Below, in pieces: positions 1-9,864 of a DNA stretch of 64,000 bases (the first letter of the stretch is position 1; each line of letters starts with the position of its first letter). The translations under genes were made by a program, and so were the position numbers. The notes beneath the pieces were generated by a model, which worked only from the letters and a program-made list of their open reading frames with translations, did not search any database and was not told where the DNA came from. The stretch comes from NBLH01 sp050296515 (GTDB lineage Bacteria > Bacteroidota > Bacteroidia > Bacteroidales > NBLH01): contig JBNKRJ010000008.1 in the NCBI GenBank assembly GCA_050296515.1, forward strand, positions 17,872-81,871. The letters run 5' to 3'.

Positions 1-1
1 C

Positions 2-640
2 GAATTCTATGGAAATTCAATAACTGCTGGTTACGCTGTTGAAGATACTTCCGGGAGAGATCGGCCTGACAGTACTTTTACTAATAATTATCTAAGCTAC
101 TCAGCAATAACTGCTCGCCATTTCGATGCTGAATACCAGTGTATCTGTAAAAGTGGAATAGGGATAACTATTAGTTGGTTTTCTTTTATTATGCCCGATA
201 TTTATGATCGCCTGGCACCGGCGGACTCAACTAGTAAATGGGATTTTTCGCTATATCAACCGGATATTGTCGTAATAAACCTGTTTCAGAACGACTCCTG
301 GCTGGTTAATTTACCTGATAGAGATGATTTTAAAGCGAATTTTGGAACCAAAGCTCCGAGCGATGAATATTTAATTAATGCTTACCAGCAATTTGTTGCA
401 AAGATCAGGAGCCATTATCCTGATGCCAGTATTATATGCGCCCTTGGTAGTATGGATGCTACCCGTGAAGGTTCTAAATGGCCTGGTTATATTAAACAAG
501 CTGTTGAAAGATTGAATGATAACAAGTTATACACCCATTTTTTCCCTTTTAAAGATACTCCGGGACACCCATCAGTAAAAGAACAGGAAGAAATGGCCAA
601 TAGCCTGGTTCAGTTTATCGATAAGAATATTGAATGGTAG
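2..640 (+). CDS. SGNH/GDSL carbohydrate esterase, CE2-like (5' end outside window)
   Basis: The reading frame is open from base 2, so the gene begins upstream of the window; the ATG at 191 is internal. The first visible residues include GNSITAGYA, the SGNH block I motif with the nucleophile serine codon at 17-19. Block III follows as NLFQND (Asn codon at 290). The C-terminal catalytic Asp and His lie in DTPGHPS (Asp codon 554, His codon 566). This arrangement is typical of CE2-type acetylxylan or glycan O-deacetylases. Its place at the head of a glycosidase run suggests removal of acetyl groups from plant polysaccharide before glycosidase attack. All catalytic blocks are intact, so the visible part looks functional. 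Substrate is inferred. The stop codon overlaps the start of the following remnant. Confidence 0.85.
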   Translation, partial: EFYGNSITAGYAVEDTSGRDRPDSTFTNNYLSYSAITARHFDAEYQCICKSGIGITISWFSFIMPDIYDRLAPADSTSKWDFSLYQPDIVVINLFQNDSWLVNLPDRDDFKANFGTKAPSDEYLINAYQQFVAKIRSHYPDASIICALGSMDATREGSKWPGYIKQAVERLNDNKLYTHFFPFKDTPGHPSVKEQEEMANSLVQFIDKNIEW

Positions 641-1059
641 AAAAGGAGAATTGGTTTACCCCGCTCATAGCATCTTACGATGGGAAGAACCCTTATCAAT
701 ACCTTATAGGTTTGGGCAAACAGGCCCAAAGTGATGGGGTTATTAAAGGGATATTTTTACACAAGGATGAGATGAATGCAGGACAAGGGCAATGGCAGTC
801 GTATGTAAAGAAAATTGACATCAATATGTTGACCAACCTTTCGTTAAATGCTGAATCAGTACCCCTTTTAGCGGGAGAGTTACTATTGGCTGAAATAATT
901 CCAACAGCACATATTATTTTTTCTCCAGGTTGCACTGGATTTGATAATGCCCATTTCGACATAAATGGTTACAGAGAATTGGGTATGCGCTATGGTGCTG
1001 AGATGCCAGGGGTATGGGCTTTTGTAGATGGCGGTGTATCAAAACAGAAAATAAAATAG
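634..1059 (+). pseudogene. Truncated CE6/SASA-type carbohydrate esterase remnant
   Basis: The 141 codons match only the C-terminal half of sialate-O-acetylesterase/CE6-like esterases: a DGVIKGIFLH core, a VPLLAGE segment and the end motif HFDINGYRELG that carries the catalytic His. The N-terminal half, which normally holds the GQSNMEG nucleophile block, is missing; the sequence joins straight onto the end of the CE2-like gene. The usual HQGESN motif has become HKDEMN, and about twenty residues seem lost before IPTAH. The tail after RYGAEM does not look like the family. I read this as a 5'-deleted, decaying gene, although its frame is still open and may be translated by coupling. Family assignment is from remembered motifs. 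Confidence 0.7.
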
Positions 1060-4000
1060 ATGAGGATTGATCTTTTAAATGATATGGAATTTTCACAAGT
1101 TAAAAGAAAAGTTATTTTAAAGTTCTTGATAATTCTTGCAACTCATGCCTTATCAAATAGTATTGGTGCACAAAACATCAACGACTGGGAAAATCCCATT
1201 ATCAATAGTATTAATAAGGAAAAGCCACATGCCTGTGGATTTTTAGCCAGTGAAAAAGCAAACAATGTGCTGGTCAAGTCGCTTAATGGAATTTGGAAGT
1301 TCAAATGGTCACCCGATCCGCAATCACGACCTGAAGATTTTTATAAAGAAAATTACTCGGTCGAAAGCTGGAATAATATTGTTGTGCCTGGTAATTGGGA
1401 ATTGCAGGGTTTTGATACCCCTATTTATACAAATATTTCCTATCCTTTTCAAAAAGATGAACCAAAAGTTACCAGCGAACCACCAAAATACTTTACCGCC
1501 TATAAGGAACGAAACCCGGTGGGCAGCTATTGCACCTCTTTTTCAATACCCGAAAACTGGAAGGACAAACTGGTTTTTTTAAACTTCGGGGGCGTGCGGT
1601 CTGCCATGTATGTATGGGTAAACGGGAAAAAAGTAGGTTACAGCGAAGGTTCTATGACCCCTGCCGAATTTGATATTACAAAATATATTCATAGTGGCAA
1701 AAACAAGCTGGCTGTAGAAGTTTACCGCTGGTGCGATGGGAGTTACCTCGAGGGCCAGGATATGTGGCGGTTGAGTGGCATTTTCAGGGATGTCGACCTG
1801 GTTGCTCATTCAAAATTGTTTATTCGCGATTATTCAGTACAGGCCCTGCCCACAAGTGACTTCAGCACTGCCACGGTAAATATCAGGATGAATATTGACA
1901 ATCGTTCTGAAGAAAGCTGGAAAGGTTTAAATATTGAAGCCGAAATTTCAGGATACTCAACAAAAGGTGATGTGATTGACATTCAGTTAGATAAAAAAGT
2001 TGGTATTTTGAATAAGCAATCAGAAAACGTAGTTGATTTAAGTGCAAATTTAGAAAACCCACACTTATGGTCGGCTGAAACACCTTATTTATACGGGTTG
2101 AACCTAAAACTCAAAAACAATAAAAATGAAGTACTCGAAACCATACACTGGCAGTTTGGAGTTCGTAAAGTTGAAGTTCGGGGACAGGTTTTTTATGTAA
2201 ATGGGAAAGCTATTAAGTTGAAGGGGGTAAATCGGCACGAGCATCATCCCAGGATCGGTAAGTATGTTGACTTGCAAACTGTTATTAAAGATATTCAGTT
2301 GATGAAGCAGGCCAACATTAACATGATCCGGACAAGCCATTATCCTAACGATCCAATATTCTATGAGATGTGCGACAGGTATGGGATATATGTGATGGAC
2401 GAAACCAGCCAGGAATCACACGGCTATGGAATTGGCAATAGCACTTTAGGTGATAATCCGGTCTGGGAAAATTCCCATGTCGAAAGGGCTGTTTCGATGG
2501 TTGAACGCGATAAAAATCATGCATGCGTCATCTTATGGTCACTCGGAAACGAAGGAGGCCGTGGTCGTAACCTTATTGCCATGGCTGATACTGTAAAAAA
2601 GCTCGACCCGTCAAGATTGGTATTTTCAGATACACAGCGCAACGTTTCTTCCATTTATGATAAAGGTTACTTAACACCTGAGAATTTTAAGAAACTTGCT
2701 GAAGACATTGACGACAAACCTGTTTTTATGCGTGAATATGCCCATGCCATGGGGAACTCGGGAGGGAATTTGCAAGAATACTGGGATATTATTAATGCTG
2801 ATTCCAGCATAGTTGGTGCTGCTATCTGGGACTGGGTGGACCAGGGTATTGCAAAAAAAATAGACGGTTCTCCGGTTCGCTACGGCCGGCAGCCAGCCGA
2901 TTTAAGCCTTAAAGATGATGAATTTTGGGCGTATGGTGGCGACTTTGGCGATCAGCCCAATGATGGGGCTTTCTGTATTAACGGGCTAATTGGGCCCGAC
3001 AGGGTTCCGCATCCGCATTACTACCAGGTACAGAAAGTATATCAGTACATTGATTTTGCACTGGAAAATACTGTTCCTCTTAAACTAAAAGTAACCAACA
3101 GGTATGATTTTACTTCTACTGATAAGTTTGATTTGGTATACACGTTTTTGGTGAACGGGGAAGTAACTGCAACCGGATTATTAAATTGTCCGCCGGTTTC
3201 CCCCGGGCAATCGTTTAAGGTTTCAATTGATATGCCCAAAGAGTATGACAATTGGAGCGGTGAAGTTTTTCTGAATGTTTATGCCCGCTTAAGAAAACCT
3301 GCTTTGTGGGCTGAAACCGGTTTTACTGTAGCATGCGAGCAGTTTTTACTCAAAACTGAAAAAACTCAAAAAATTGAGGCGGTGGGAAATACAGCTGTTG
3401 TTAACGAAACCGGGGCAAACATTTCGGTTCAGGCGGGTGGTATGAAATTTAATTTTGATAAGAAGAATGGGGCATTAACCAGTTGGAAGGCGAACGGTAA
3501 AGAGTTGCTCATGGGAAGCCTGGAACCTTATTTCTGGAAACCAACGAACAATAACCAAAAACATAATGGCTATGAACAACGGCTTGGAAAGTGGAAAAAT
3601 GCAGCAGCTACCAGGCAGGTAGAAAATATTCAAATTCAAAAATTGCCTGGATTAACAATTATAACTTTTGATATGAACCTTCCTGCTATTGGAGCTTCCT
3701 ATAAATTAACCTATACAGTAAACGGGATTGGCAAATTGCAGGTTGAAGCATCATATATTCCAAAATCTGACAATATTCCACTGATACCCAAGTTTGGTAT
3801 GCGTATAAGGCTACCATCAGAATTAAATATGGTTGATTGGTATGGGCGAGGGCCTTTCGAGAATTATCCCGACCGCAAAACCGGCTACCTGGTTGGTTTA
3901 TATGAATTGAAACTAGAAAATTTTATAACCAATTATGTAGTTCCCCAGGATAATGCCAACCGTTGTGATGTACGGTGGTTTAAATTTTCTGATCAAAAAA

Positions 4001-4254
4001 CAGGTAGTGTAAAAGTAACAGGTTTACAACCACTCTGTTTTCGTGCCTGGCCATATCTCGAAGACGATTTGGAGAAGGCCGGACATCCGTATGAAATACA
4101 GCAAAGGGATTTTATCAACCTGAATATCGATTTGAATATTCACGGTGTTGGAGGGAATGATAGCTGGGGGGCACGAACATTGGATAAATATACAAATCCG
4201 GGCAATCAACCTTATTACTGTGGTTTTATAATGGAATACGCAGGTAAACAGTAG
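1060..4254 (+). CDS. GH2 beta-galactosidase, LacZ-like, secreted (1064 aa)
   Basis: This is a full-length LacZ-type glycoside hydrolase family 2 enzyme that would hydrolyse terminal beta-D-galactosyl links. A hydrophobic signal peptide ends near SIGAQ. Then come the galactose-binding jelly-roll domain, Ig-like domains, the TIM barrel (starting near GQVFYVNGKAIKLKGVNRH) and the C-terminal beta-gal small-chain domain with the WYGRGPFENY motif. The acid/base Glu is E498 in WSLGNEGG and the nucleophile is E559 in REYAHAMGN. The ATG at 1060 directly follows the previous stop; an in-frame ATG at 1084 gives a more usual signal peptide and may be the true start. It is followed 43 bp later by another GH2 gene, so the two are likely co-transcribed. 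Confidence 0.93.
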   Translation: MRIDLLNDMEFSQVKRKVILKFLIILATHALSNSIGAQNINDWENPIINSINKEKPHACGFLASEKANNVLVKSLNGIWKFKWSPDPQSRPEDFYKENYSVESWNNIVVPGNWELQGFDTPIYTNISYPFQKDEPKVTSEPPKYFTAYKERNPVGSYCTSFSIPENWKDKLVFLNFGGVRSAMYVWVNGKKVGYSEGSMTPAEFDITKYIHSGKNKLAVEVYRWCDGSYLEGQDMWRLSGIFRDVDLVAHSKLFIRDYSVQALPTSDFSTATVNIRMNIDNRSEESWKGLNIEAEISGYSTKGDVIDIQLDKKVGILNKQSENVVDLSANLENPHLWSAETPYLYGLNLKLKNNKNEVLETIHWQFGVRKVEVRGQVFYVNGKAIKLKGVNRHEHHPRIGKYVDLQTVIKDIQLMKQANINMIRTSHYPNDPIFYEMCDRYGIYVMDETSQESHGYGIGNSTLGDNPVWENSHVERAVSMVERDKNHACVILWSLGNEGGRGRNLIAMADTVKKLDPSRLVFSDTQRNVSSIYDKGYLTPENFKKLAEDIDDKPVFMREYAHAMGNSGGNLQEYWDIINADSSIVGAAIWDWVDQGIAKKIDGSPVRYGRQPADLSLKDDEFWAYGGDFGDQPNDGAFCINGLIGPDRVPHPHYYQVQKVYQYIDFALENTVPLKLKVTNRYDFTSTDKFDLVYTFLVNGEVTATGLLNCPPVSPGQSFKVSIDMPKEYDNWSGEVFLNVYARLRKPALWAETGFTVACEQFLLKTEKTQKIEAVGNTAVVNETGANISVQAGGMKFNFDKKNGALTSWKANGKELLMGSLEPYFWKPTNNNQKHNGYEQRLGKWKNAAATRQVENIQIQKLPGLTIITFDMNLPAIGASYKLTYTVNGIGKLQVEASYIPKSDNIPLIPKFGMRIRLPSELNMVDWYGRGPFENYPDRKTGYLVGLYELKLENFITNYVVPQDNANRCDVRWFKFSDQKTGSVKVTGLQPLCFRAWPYLEDDLEKAGHPYEIQQRDFINLNIDLNIHGVGGNDSWGARTLDKYTNPGNQPYYCGFIMEYAGKQ

Positions 4255-4297
4255 CTTACAAAGAGATAATTTAACAGGATATATAAAAATTGACAAG

Positions 4298-6736
4298 ATG
4301 TACAACTTAAATTCACACAAAAGGAATCATTTTTTAAAACAATCAGCATTGGCATTCATTCTATTTCTAAGCTCTCTTGCTGGCTATTCGCAAAACGGTA
4401 TAGGACGAAAACAGCTGTTTGACTACGACTGGAAATTCTTTTTGGGCGATGTTCCTGAAGCTAAAGCAAACGATTTTGATGATGAGAGCTGGCGCAAACT
4501 CGATTTGCCACACGATTGGAGCATTGAAGGGAAACTTAACCCTAAAAATCCGATGGGAGGTGCCGGAGGCTACTTTCCGTCAGGGATTGGCTGGTACCGA
4601 AAAACCTTTGTCGCGCTTGAAGAATGGAACGGCAAATGTGTTTCTGTTTATTTCGAAGGCGTTTACATGAATTCCGAAGTTTTCATTAACGGAAAATTGC
4701 TAGGGGTGCATCCCTACGGATACACATCATTCAGTTACGACCTAACACCTTACCTGAATCTCGGAAAAGAGAATGTTATTGCAGTACGGGTAGACAATTC
4801 GAAACAGGTAAACAGTCGTTGGTACAGTGGATCCGGCATCTATCGTCATGTTTGGATGATTGCAACAGACAGGGTGCATGTCGCTGATTGGGGCGTAGCC
4901 ATCGCAACTCCGGATGTATCGCCTGAAAAAGCTACAGTTCTGGTAAAAACTGTGATTAAGAATGAAACAAACGCATCTGAAAATATAATTGTAGAAACCC
5001 GTTTAACAGATAAAAACGCTAAAAAAGCCGGAGCAAACCAGCTTAAAGTAGAAATAGCAGCCAATAGCGAAAAGGAAGTTACACAGCTTGTTAAGCTGCA
5101 AAAGCCTTTCTTGTGGACACCTGAGACACCCTATTTGTACGAAGCTCAAATCCGGATTTTAAAAGACAAAAAAATCATTGATGCCACTAAGACAAGTTTT
5201 GGTATTCGTTCCATTGGATTTACGGCTGAAGATGGTTTCCAGCTAAATGGTAAATCGGTGAAAATAAATGGCGGTTGTGTACACCATGATAATGGTTGCC
5301 TTGGCGCAGCAGCCTACGATCGGGCAGAAGAGCGGAAGGTGGAGTTGTTGAAAGCAGGTGGTTTCAATGCGGTACGTACATCGCATAATCCGCCATCTGA
5401 AGCATTCCTCGATGCTTGCGACAGATTAGGCCTGTTGGTCATGGATGAGTCATTTGACTGTTGGAAAGTGGGCAAGAACGATTACGACTACTCCAACTAT
5501 TTTAACGATTGGTGGCAGTGTGATATTGAGGCCATGGTTAAACGGGATCAAAATCACCCGTCCATTATCATGTGGAGCATTGGTAATGAAATACCTGAAA
5601 GAAAAGAGCCTCAGGCTGTTGAAACTGCAAAGATGCTTGTTGGAGCAATAAAAAAAATAGATAATACACGCCCGATTACATCAGCTGTCGTTGGTTGGGG
5701 AGATGATTGGGTCGTATTTGACTCACTATTTGCGGAACATGATGTAGCCGGTTATAATTATCATTTAAATAGTGCCCCCGATGATCATAAAAGAGTTCCT
5801 TCAAGGATTATCGTTCATACCGAATCGTATCCGAAGGATGCTTTTGCCAATTGGAAACTGGTACAAGAGAATAGTTATGTCATCGGCGATTATGTTTGGA
5901 CTGCTATTGATTATCTGGGCGAATCAGGGATTGGACGTTATTACTATTCTGGAGAAACTCCTGGTCAGCATTGGGAAAACGATTTCTTTCCGTGGCATGG
6001 TGCCTATTGTGGCGACATGGATGTGATAGGTTGGAGAAAACCAATATCGCATTATAGGAGCATGCTATACAACAATACCGAAAAGCTCTATATGGCTGTA
6101 CGCGAACCGGAACCGGAACCATTGGAAATCAAACTGACCTGGTGGTCGGTATGGCCGACCTGGGAAAGTTGGAACTGGCCGGGTTTTGAGGGAAAGGACA
6201 TTCAGGTTGAAGTTTATTCAAAGTATCCGAAAGTGAGGCTTTACCTGAACGACCAACTCATTGGAGAACAGGCAACAACGGTTGATCAGGAATTTAAAGC
6301 AACATTTAACCTGCCTTATGCACCGGGTCAACTAAAGGCGGTTGGCGTGCAGAATGATCTGGAAGTCGAATCGACCTCATTACAAACAGCAGGTGAAGCT
6401 GCATCGATAAAACTTAGCGCTGACAGGCAGAAGATAAAAGCCAACGGACAGGATTTGTGTTATGTTACGGTTGAAGTAACAGATGAAGATGGAACTATTC
6501 AACCCAATGCAGACAACCTACTTAAATTTACTATTGAAGGTGAAGGCACCATTGTTGGAGTTGATAATGCCAATTTAAAAGACACCGACTCTTATGTTGG
6601 CAATTCCCGAAAATGCTGGAAGGGGAAGGCATTAGTTGTTATAAAGAGCGCTCACAAGGCGGGAGATATCAAACTTACTGTATCATCGTCAGGATTAGAT
6701 GGAGCTAGTACTATAATAACCAGCGAAATAGAATGA
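4298..6736 (+). CDS. GH2 beta-galactosidase with DUF4982 and Ig-like C-terminal domain (812 aa)
   Basis: A signal peptide (hydrophobic core ALAFILFLSSLAG, cleavage near YSQ) leads into a GH2 sugar-binding domain (about 35-190), an Ig-like domain and a TIM barrel (about 295-590). The acid/base is E431 in WSIGNE and the nucleophile is E509 in HTESYP. After the barrel comes a DUF4982-type beta-sandwich and then an invasin/Big-like domain from about residue 690. This domain order is common in Bacteroidota beta-galactosidases acting on branched plant or host glycans. It is probably periplasmic, since no lipobox or T9SS tail is visible. The exact linkage specificity cannot be read from sequence. 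It lies between a LacZ-like gene and an alpha-galactosidase gene, which supports a galactose-rich substrate. Confidence 0.92.
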   Translation: MYNLNSHKRNHFLKQSALAFILFLSSLAGYSQNGIGRKQLFDYDWKFFLGDVPEAKANDFDDESWRKLDLPHDWSIEGKLNPKNPMGGAGGYFPSGIGWYRKTFVALEEWNGKCVSVYFEGVYMNSEVFINGKLLGVHPYGYTSFSYDLTPYLNLGKENVIAVRVDNSKQVNSRWYSGSGIYRHVWMIATDRVHVADWGVAIATPDVSPEKATVLVKTVIKNETNASENIIVETRLTDKNAKKAGANQLKVEIAANSEKEVTQLVKLQKPFLWTPETPYLYEAQIRILKDKKIIDATKTSFGIRSIGFTAEDGFQLNGKSVKINGGCVHHDNGCLGAAAYDRAEERKVELLKAGGFNAVRTSHNPPSEAFLDACDRLGLLVMDESFDCWKVGKNDYDYSNYFNDWWQCDIEAMVKRDQNHPSIIMWSIGNEIPERKEPQAVETAKMLVGAIKKIDNTRPITSAVVGWGDDWVVFDSLFAEHDVAGYNYHLNSAPDDHKRVPSRIIVHTESYPKDAFANWKLVQENSYVIGDYVWTAIDYLGESGIGRYYYSGETPGQHWENDFFPWHGAYCGDMDVIGWRKPISHYRSMLYNNTEKLYMAVREPEPEPLEIKLTWWSVWPTWESWNWPGFEGKDIQVEVYSKYPKVRLYLNDQLIGEQATTVDQEFKATFNLPYAPGQLKAVGVQNDLEVESTSLQTAGEAASIKLSADRQKIKANGQDLCYVTVEVTDEDGTIQPNADNLLKFTIEGEGTIVGVDNANLKDTDSYVGNSRKCWKGKALVVIKSAHKAGDIKLTVSSSGLDGASTIITSEIE

Positions 6737-6776
6737 ATTAAAAATAATGTTTTAGATAATAATTTAAAAAACAAAA

Positions 6777-7994
6777 ATGAATAGAATATTTTTTTCGATA
6801 CTTCTAGCAGGTATCAGTTTAGCTTCAATGGCTCAAAAGTTTGATAATTTGGCATTAAAACCGCAAATGGGGTGGAACAGTTGGAATACTTTTGGGACCG
6901 ATATAAATGAACAAATGATAATGGAAATTGCTGATGCAATAGTTAGCACTGGTTTAAAAGATGCAGGTTATGAATATATAGTGCTTGATGATGGATGGAT
7001 GGCTATGGAAAGGGATGCTAAAGGAAATTTGGTAGCACATCCAGAGAAATTTCCAAACGGAATAAAACATCTTGCTGATTATGTGCATTCTAAAGGATTG
7101 AAGTTTGGATTGTATAATTGTGCCGGCAACAAAACCTGTGCAGGTTATCCTGGTAGCAGAGGACATGAATATCAGGATGCTTTAAAATATGCAGAGTGGG
7201 ATGTAGATTATTTAAAATACGATTGGTGCAATACCGATAAGTTAAATCCTGCTGAAGCTTATATAACAATGCGGGATGCCTTGTTTGCTGCCGGCCGGCC
7301 TGTTTTATTCAGTATCTGCGAATGGGGTAATTCAAATCCATGGGAATGGGCTGGTGAAGTAGGGCATAGCTGGAGAACTACGGGAGATATTTATGATTGT
7401 TTTGATTGCGTATATGATCATGGAACCTGGTCATCGTGGGGCGTAAATAAAATACTGGACATGCGGGATAATGATACACTACGAAAATATTCAGGTCCCG
7501 GACACTGGAACGACATGGATATGCTTGAAGTGGGTAATGGAGGTATGAGTTTTGACGAAGATCAGAGTCATTTTATGCTTTGGGCATTATTAAATTCACC
7601 ACTTATTCTGGGTAATGATATTAGAAAAATGAGCCAACAAACTCTTGATATATTAACCAACAAAGAAGTCATTGCTATTAACCAGGATGAACTTGGAATA
7701 CAGGGATTTAAATATACTACAATTGACAGTGTCGATGTATGGGTAAAGCCCTTAAAAAACAATGAATGGGCAGTGTGTTTTTTAAACCGTTCAGCTACAG
7801 CCAAACAAATTAAATTTAATTGGGAAGGAACAACTTTTGAAGATCAAATTAACGCTATAAAAGCTGTTTTAACTAAGGACAATATATTCAACATCAGGGA
7901 TATCTACAAAAAAAAGAATATAGGGACAACAAAGAAACCTTTAAAAATTAGTTTGAATAAATATCAATCATTTACTGTAAGGTTAACAAAATAA
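6777..7994 (+). CDS. GH27 alpha-galactosidase (405 aa)
   Basis: The short signal peptide ends at SMAQ. The mature protein opens with the GH27 signature KPQMGWNSWNTFG and holds the conserved IVLDDGW strand. The nucleophile is D149 in YLKYDWC and the acid/base is D204 in WRTTGDIYD. The PGHWNDMDML and LWALLNSPLILGNDI motifs close the barrel, followed by a small beta domain. The length is normal for the family. The enzyme removes terminal alpha-galactose; some GH27 members act on beta-L-arabinopyranose, which would also fit an arabinogalactan locus. It stands 40 bp after the GH2 gene and 6 bp before the next one, so it is part of a tight operon. Confidence 0.94.
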   Translation: MNRIFFSILLAGISLASMAQKFDNLALKPQMGWNSWNTFGTDINEQMIMEIADAIVSTGLKDAGYEYIVLDDGWMAMERDAKGNLVAHPEKFPNGIKHLADYVHSKGLKFGLYNCAGNKTCAGYPGSRGHEYQDALKYAEWDVDYLKYDWCNTDKLNPAEAYITMRDALFAAGRPVLFSICEWGNSNPWEWAGEVGHSWRTTGDIYDCFDCVYDHGTWSSWGVNKILDMRDNDTLRKYSGPGHWNDMDMLEVGNGGMSFDEDQSHFMLWALLNSPLILGNDIRKMSQQTLDILTNKEVIAINQDELGIQGFKYTTIDSVDVWVKPLKNNEWAVCFLNRSATAKQIKFNWEGTTFEDQINAIKAVLTKDNIFNIRDIYKKKNIGTTKKPLKISLNKYQSFTVRLTK

Positions 7995-8000
7995 TGAACC

Positions 8001-9818
8001 ATGTTTAATAGGTTAAAAATGAAACATCAAAGAAACACCTTTTTGAAAGGATATATAGCACTAATGATCCTTATCGTTTTTAATGGCAATTATGTAATTG
8101 GCCAAACAGCTATGATTAATACAATAGCAAGAAATACAAAAAGTTTAAATGGTGACTGGCAGGTAATCATTGATCCAGGCGGTGGTGGCGACTGGCGAAA
8201 AGTCTGGGAGGAAAAAAAGCCACAAAAGAAAACCGATTTTATTGAATATTCCTTTGACGGTGGGCCAATGCTAAAAGTGCCGGGAGATTTTAATTCTCAA
8301 CGATGCGAATTAACTTATGTTGAAGGGACTGTCTGGTACAAAAAGCAATTCAATTATACCCTTAAATCCGACAAGCGATTGTTTCTGCATTTTGGAGCGG
8401 TGAATTATTGGGCTGAAGTCTATTTAAACGGCGAAAAAATTGGCAGCCACGAAGGCGGTTTTACACCCTTTCAGTTCGAAATTACCAATAAAGTACAGAA
8501 GGGGGAAAATACTGTTATCGTCAAGGCTAATAACAACCGTAAAGGAAATGGTTTGCCCAGCTACGGGTACGACTGGTTCAATTACGGCGGCATTACACGC
8601 AGTGTTGACCTAATTGAAACCGCCAACACCTACGTTGAAGATTATTCCCTTCAATTAAAAAAGGGAAGCCTTAATAATGTTTTGGGATGGATTCAACTGG
8701 ATGGAACAAAAAAAGTACAAAAACTGACAGTACATATTCCTGAACTGAAGATATCCCAAAAAACCAAATCGAATAAGGCCGGACTGGCAAGTGTTGATTT
8801 TAAAGCAGATTTCAAACTTTGGTCGCCTGAAAATCCGAAACGTTATAAGGTAATCATAGAAGGTGAAACCGATACCATAACAGATAACATTGGGTTTCGC
8901 AGTATTGAAGTTAAAGGGAATAAGGTTTTGCTGAATGGAAGCCCAATTTTTTTAAAAGCAGTAAACATTCACGAAGAGAACCCCTATAAAGGCTCAAGAG
9001 CATACTCCATTGATGATGCCAAAATATTGCTGAATGCCGCGAAAGAATTGGGATGTAACCTGGTTCGTCTGGCTCATTATCCGCACTCTGAAAACATGGT
9101 GAGCTTAGCTGAGGAAATGGGACTGATGGTATGGGACGAGATTCCGGTATATCAACACATCCAATTTGCAGATAGTGTTGTCCCAAAAAAATTGGAAACC
9201 ATGCTTAATGAAATGGTTAGAAGGGATAAAAACCGTTGTGGAGTAGTTCTTTGGAGCCTTTCCAACGAAACCTATCCGGGAACACCTAACCGCAACGAAG
9301 CACTAATTGAGCTTACCCAAAAGTGCAGAGCATTGGATTCCACCCGCTTGATAGTGCATGTGATAAATACTCAGGACTATGCAAACAACACATTTAAAGT
9401 GTGGGATCCGCTCTATAACTATTCCGACCTGGTTGCTCTCAATGAATACATTGGATGGTACATTCCATGGCAGGGCAAGCCATCTGAAACCAAATGGAAT
9501 ATAGCATTCCCCAACAAACCTGTTTTTATTTCTGAATTTGGCGGCGAGGCATTGTTTGGCAGTAAAGGCCCAACTGATGAAGCGGCTTATTGGACAGAAG
9601 AATACCAGGCGAATATTTATAAAAATCAGATAGAAATGTTTAATACCATTCCCAATCTGTGTGGCGTTTGTCCGTGGTTATTGTTCGATTATAGGTCGTT
9701 GGGACGAATGAACCAGGTGTATCAAAACGGCTATAACCGTAAAGGATTGATATCTGAAAAGGGACAAAAGAAAAAAGCATGGTATATTATGAATAAATAT
9801 TACGAGAGTAGGAATTAA
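8001..9818 (+). CDS. GH2 glycosidase, beta-glucuronidase-like architecture (605 aa)
   Basis: This is a compact GH2 enzyme with only the sugar-binding, Ig-like and TIM-barrel domains, the layout of beta-glucuronidase-type members rather than LacZ. The acid/base is E423 in LWSLSNET and the nucleophile is E512 in FISEFGGEA. A signal peptide runs to about residue 36 (IVFNGNYVIGQ). Two starts are possible: ATG at 8001, 6 bp after the previous stop, or ATG at 8019, which gives a more typical signal peptide. In this context it may act on glucuronic acid or galactose ends of arabinogalactan, but this is inference from neighbours. The next 0.8 kb hold only a pseudogene and a repeat, so this is probably the last intact gene of its operon. 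Confidence 0.9.
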   Translation: MFNRLKMKHQRNTFLKGYIALMILIVFNGNYVIGQTAMINTIARNTKSLNGDWQVIIDPGGGGDWRKVWEEKKPQKKTDFIEYSFDGGPMLKVPGDFNSQRCELTYVEGTVWYKKQFNYTLKSDKRLFLHFGAVNYWAEVYLNGEKIGSHEGGFTPFQFEITNKVQKGENTVIVKANNNRKGNGLPSYGYDWFNYGGITRSVDLIETANTYVEDYSLQLKKGSLNNVLGWIQLDGTKKVQKLTVHIPELKISQKTKSNKAGLASVDFKADFKLWSPENPKRYKVIIEGETDTITDNIGFRSIEVKGNKVLLNGSPIFLKAVNIHEENPYKGSRAYSIDDAKILLNAAKELGCNLVRLAHYPHSENMVSLAEEMGLMVWDEIPVYQHIQFADSVVPKKLETMLNEMVRRDKNRCGVVLWSLSNETYPGTPNRNEALIELTQKCRALDSTRLIVHVINTQDYANNTFKVWDPLYNYSDLVALNEYIGWYIPWQGKPSETKWNIAFPNKPVFISEFGGEALFGSKGPTDEAAYWTEEYQANIYKNQIEMFNTIPNLCGVCPWLLFDYRSLGRMNQVYQNGYNRKGLISEKGQKKKAWYIMNKYYESRN

Positions 9819-9864
9819 CAAAAGGCAAAAATTTTTCTTTCCAAAAGTTTAAAAACTAAATAAA

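Noticed and set aside
696..962. Open minus-strand frame of 88 codons opposite the CE6 remnant
   Set aside because: It mirrors the plus-strand esterase frame, has no family motif or signal and no room for a promoter; treated as a shadow.
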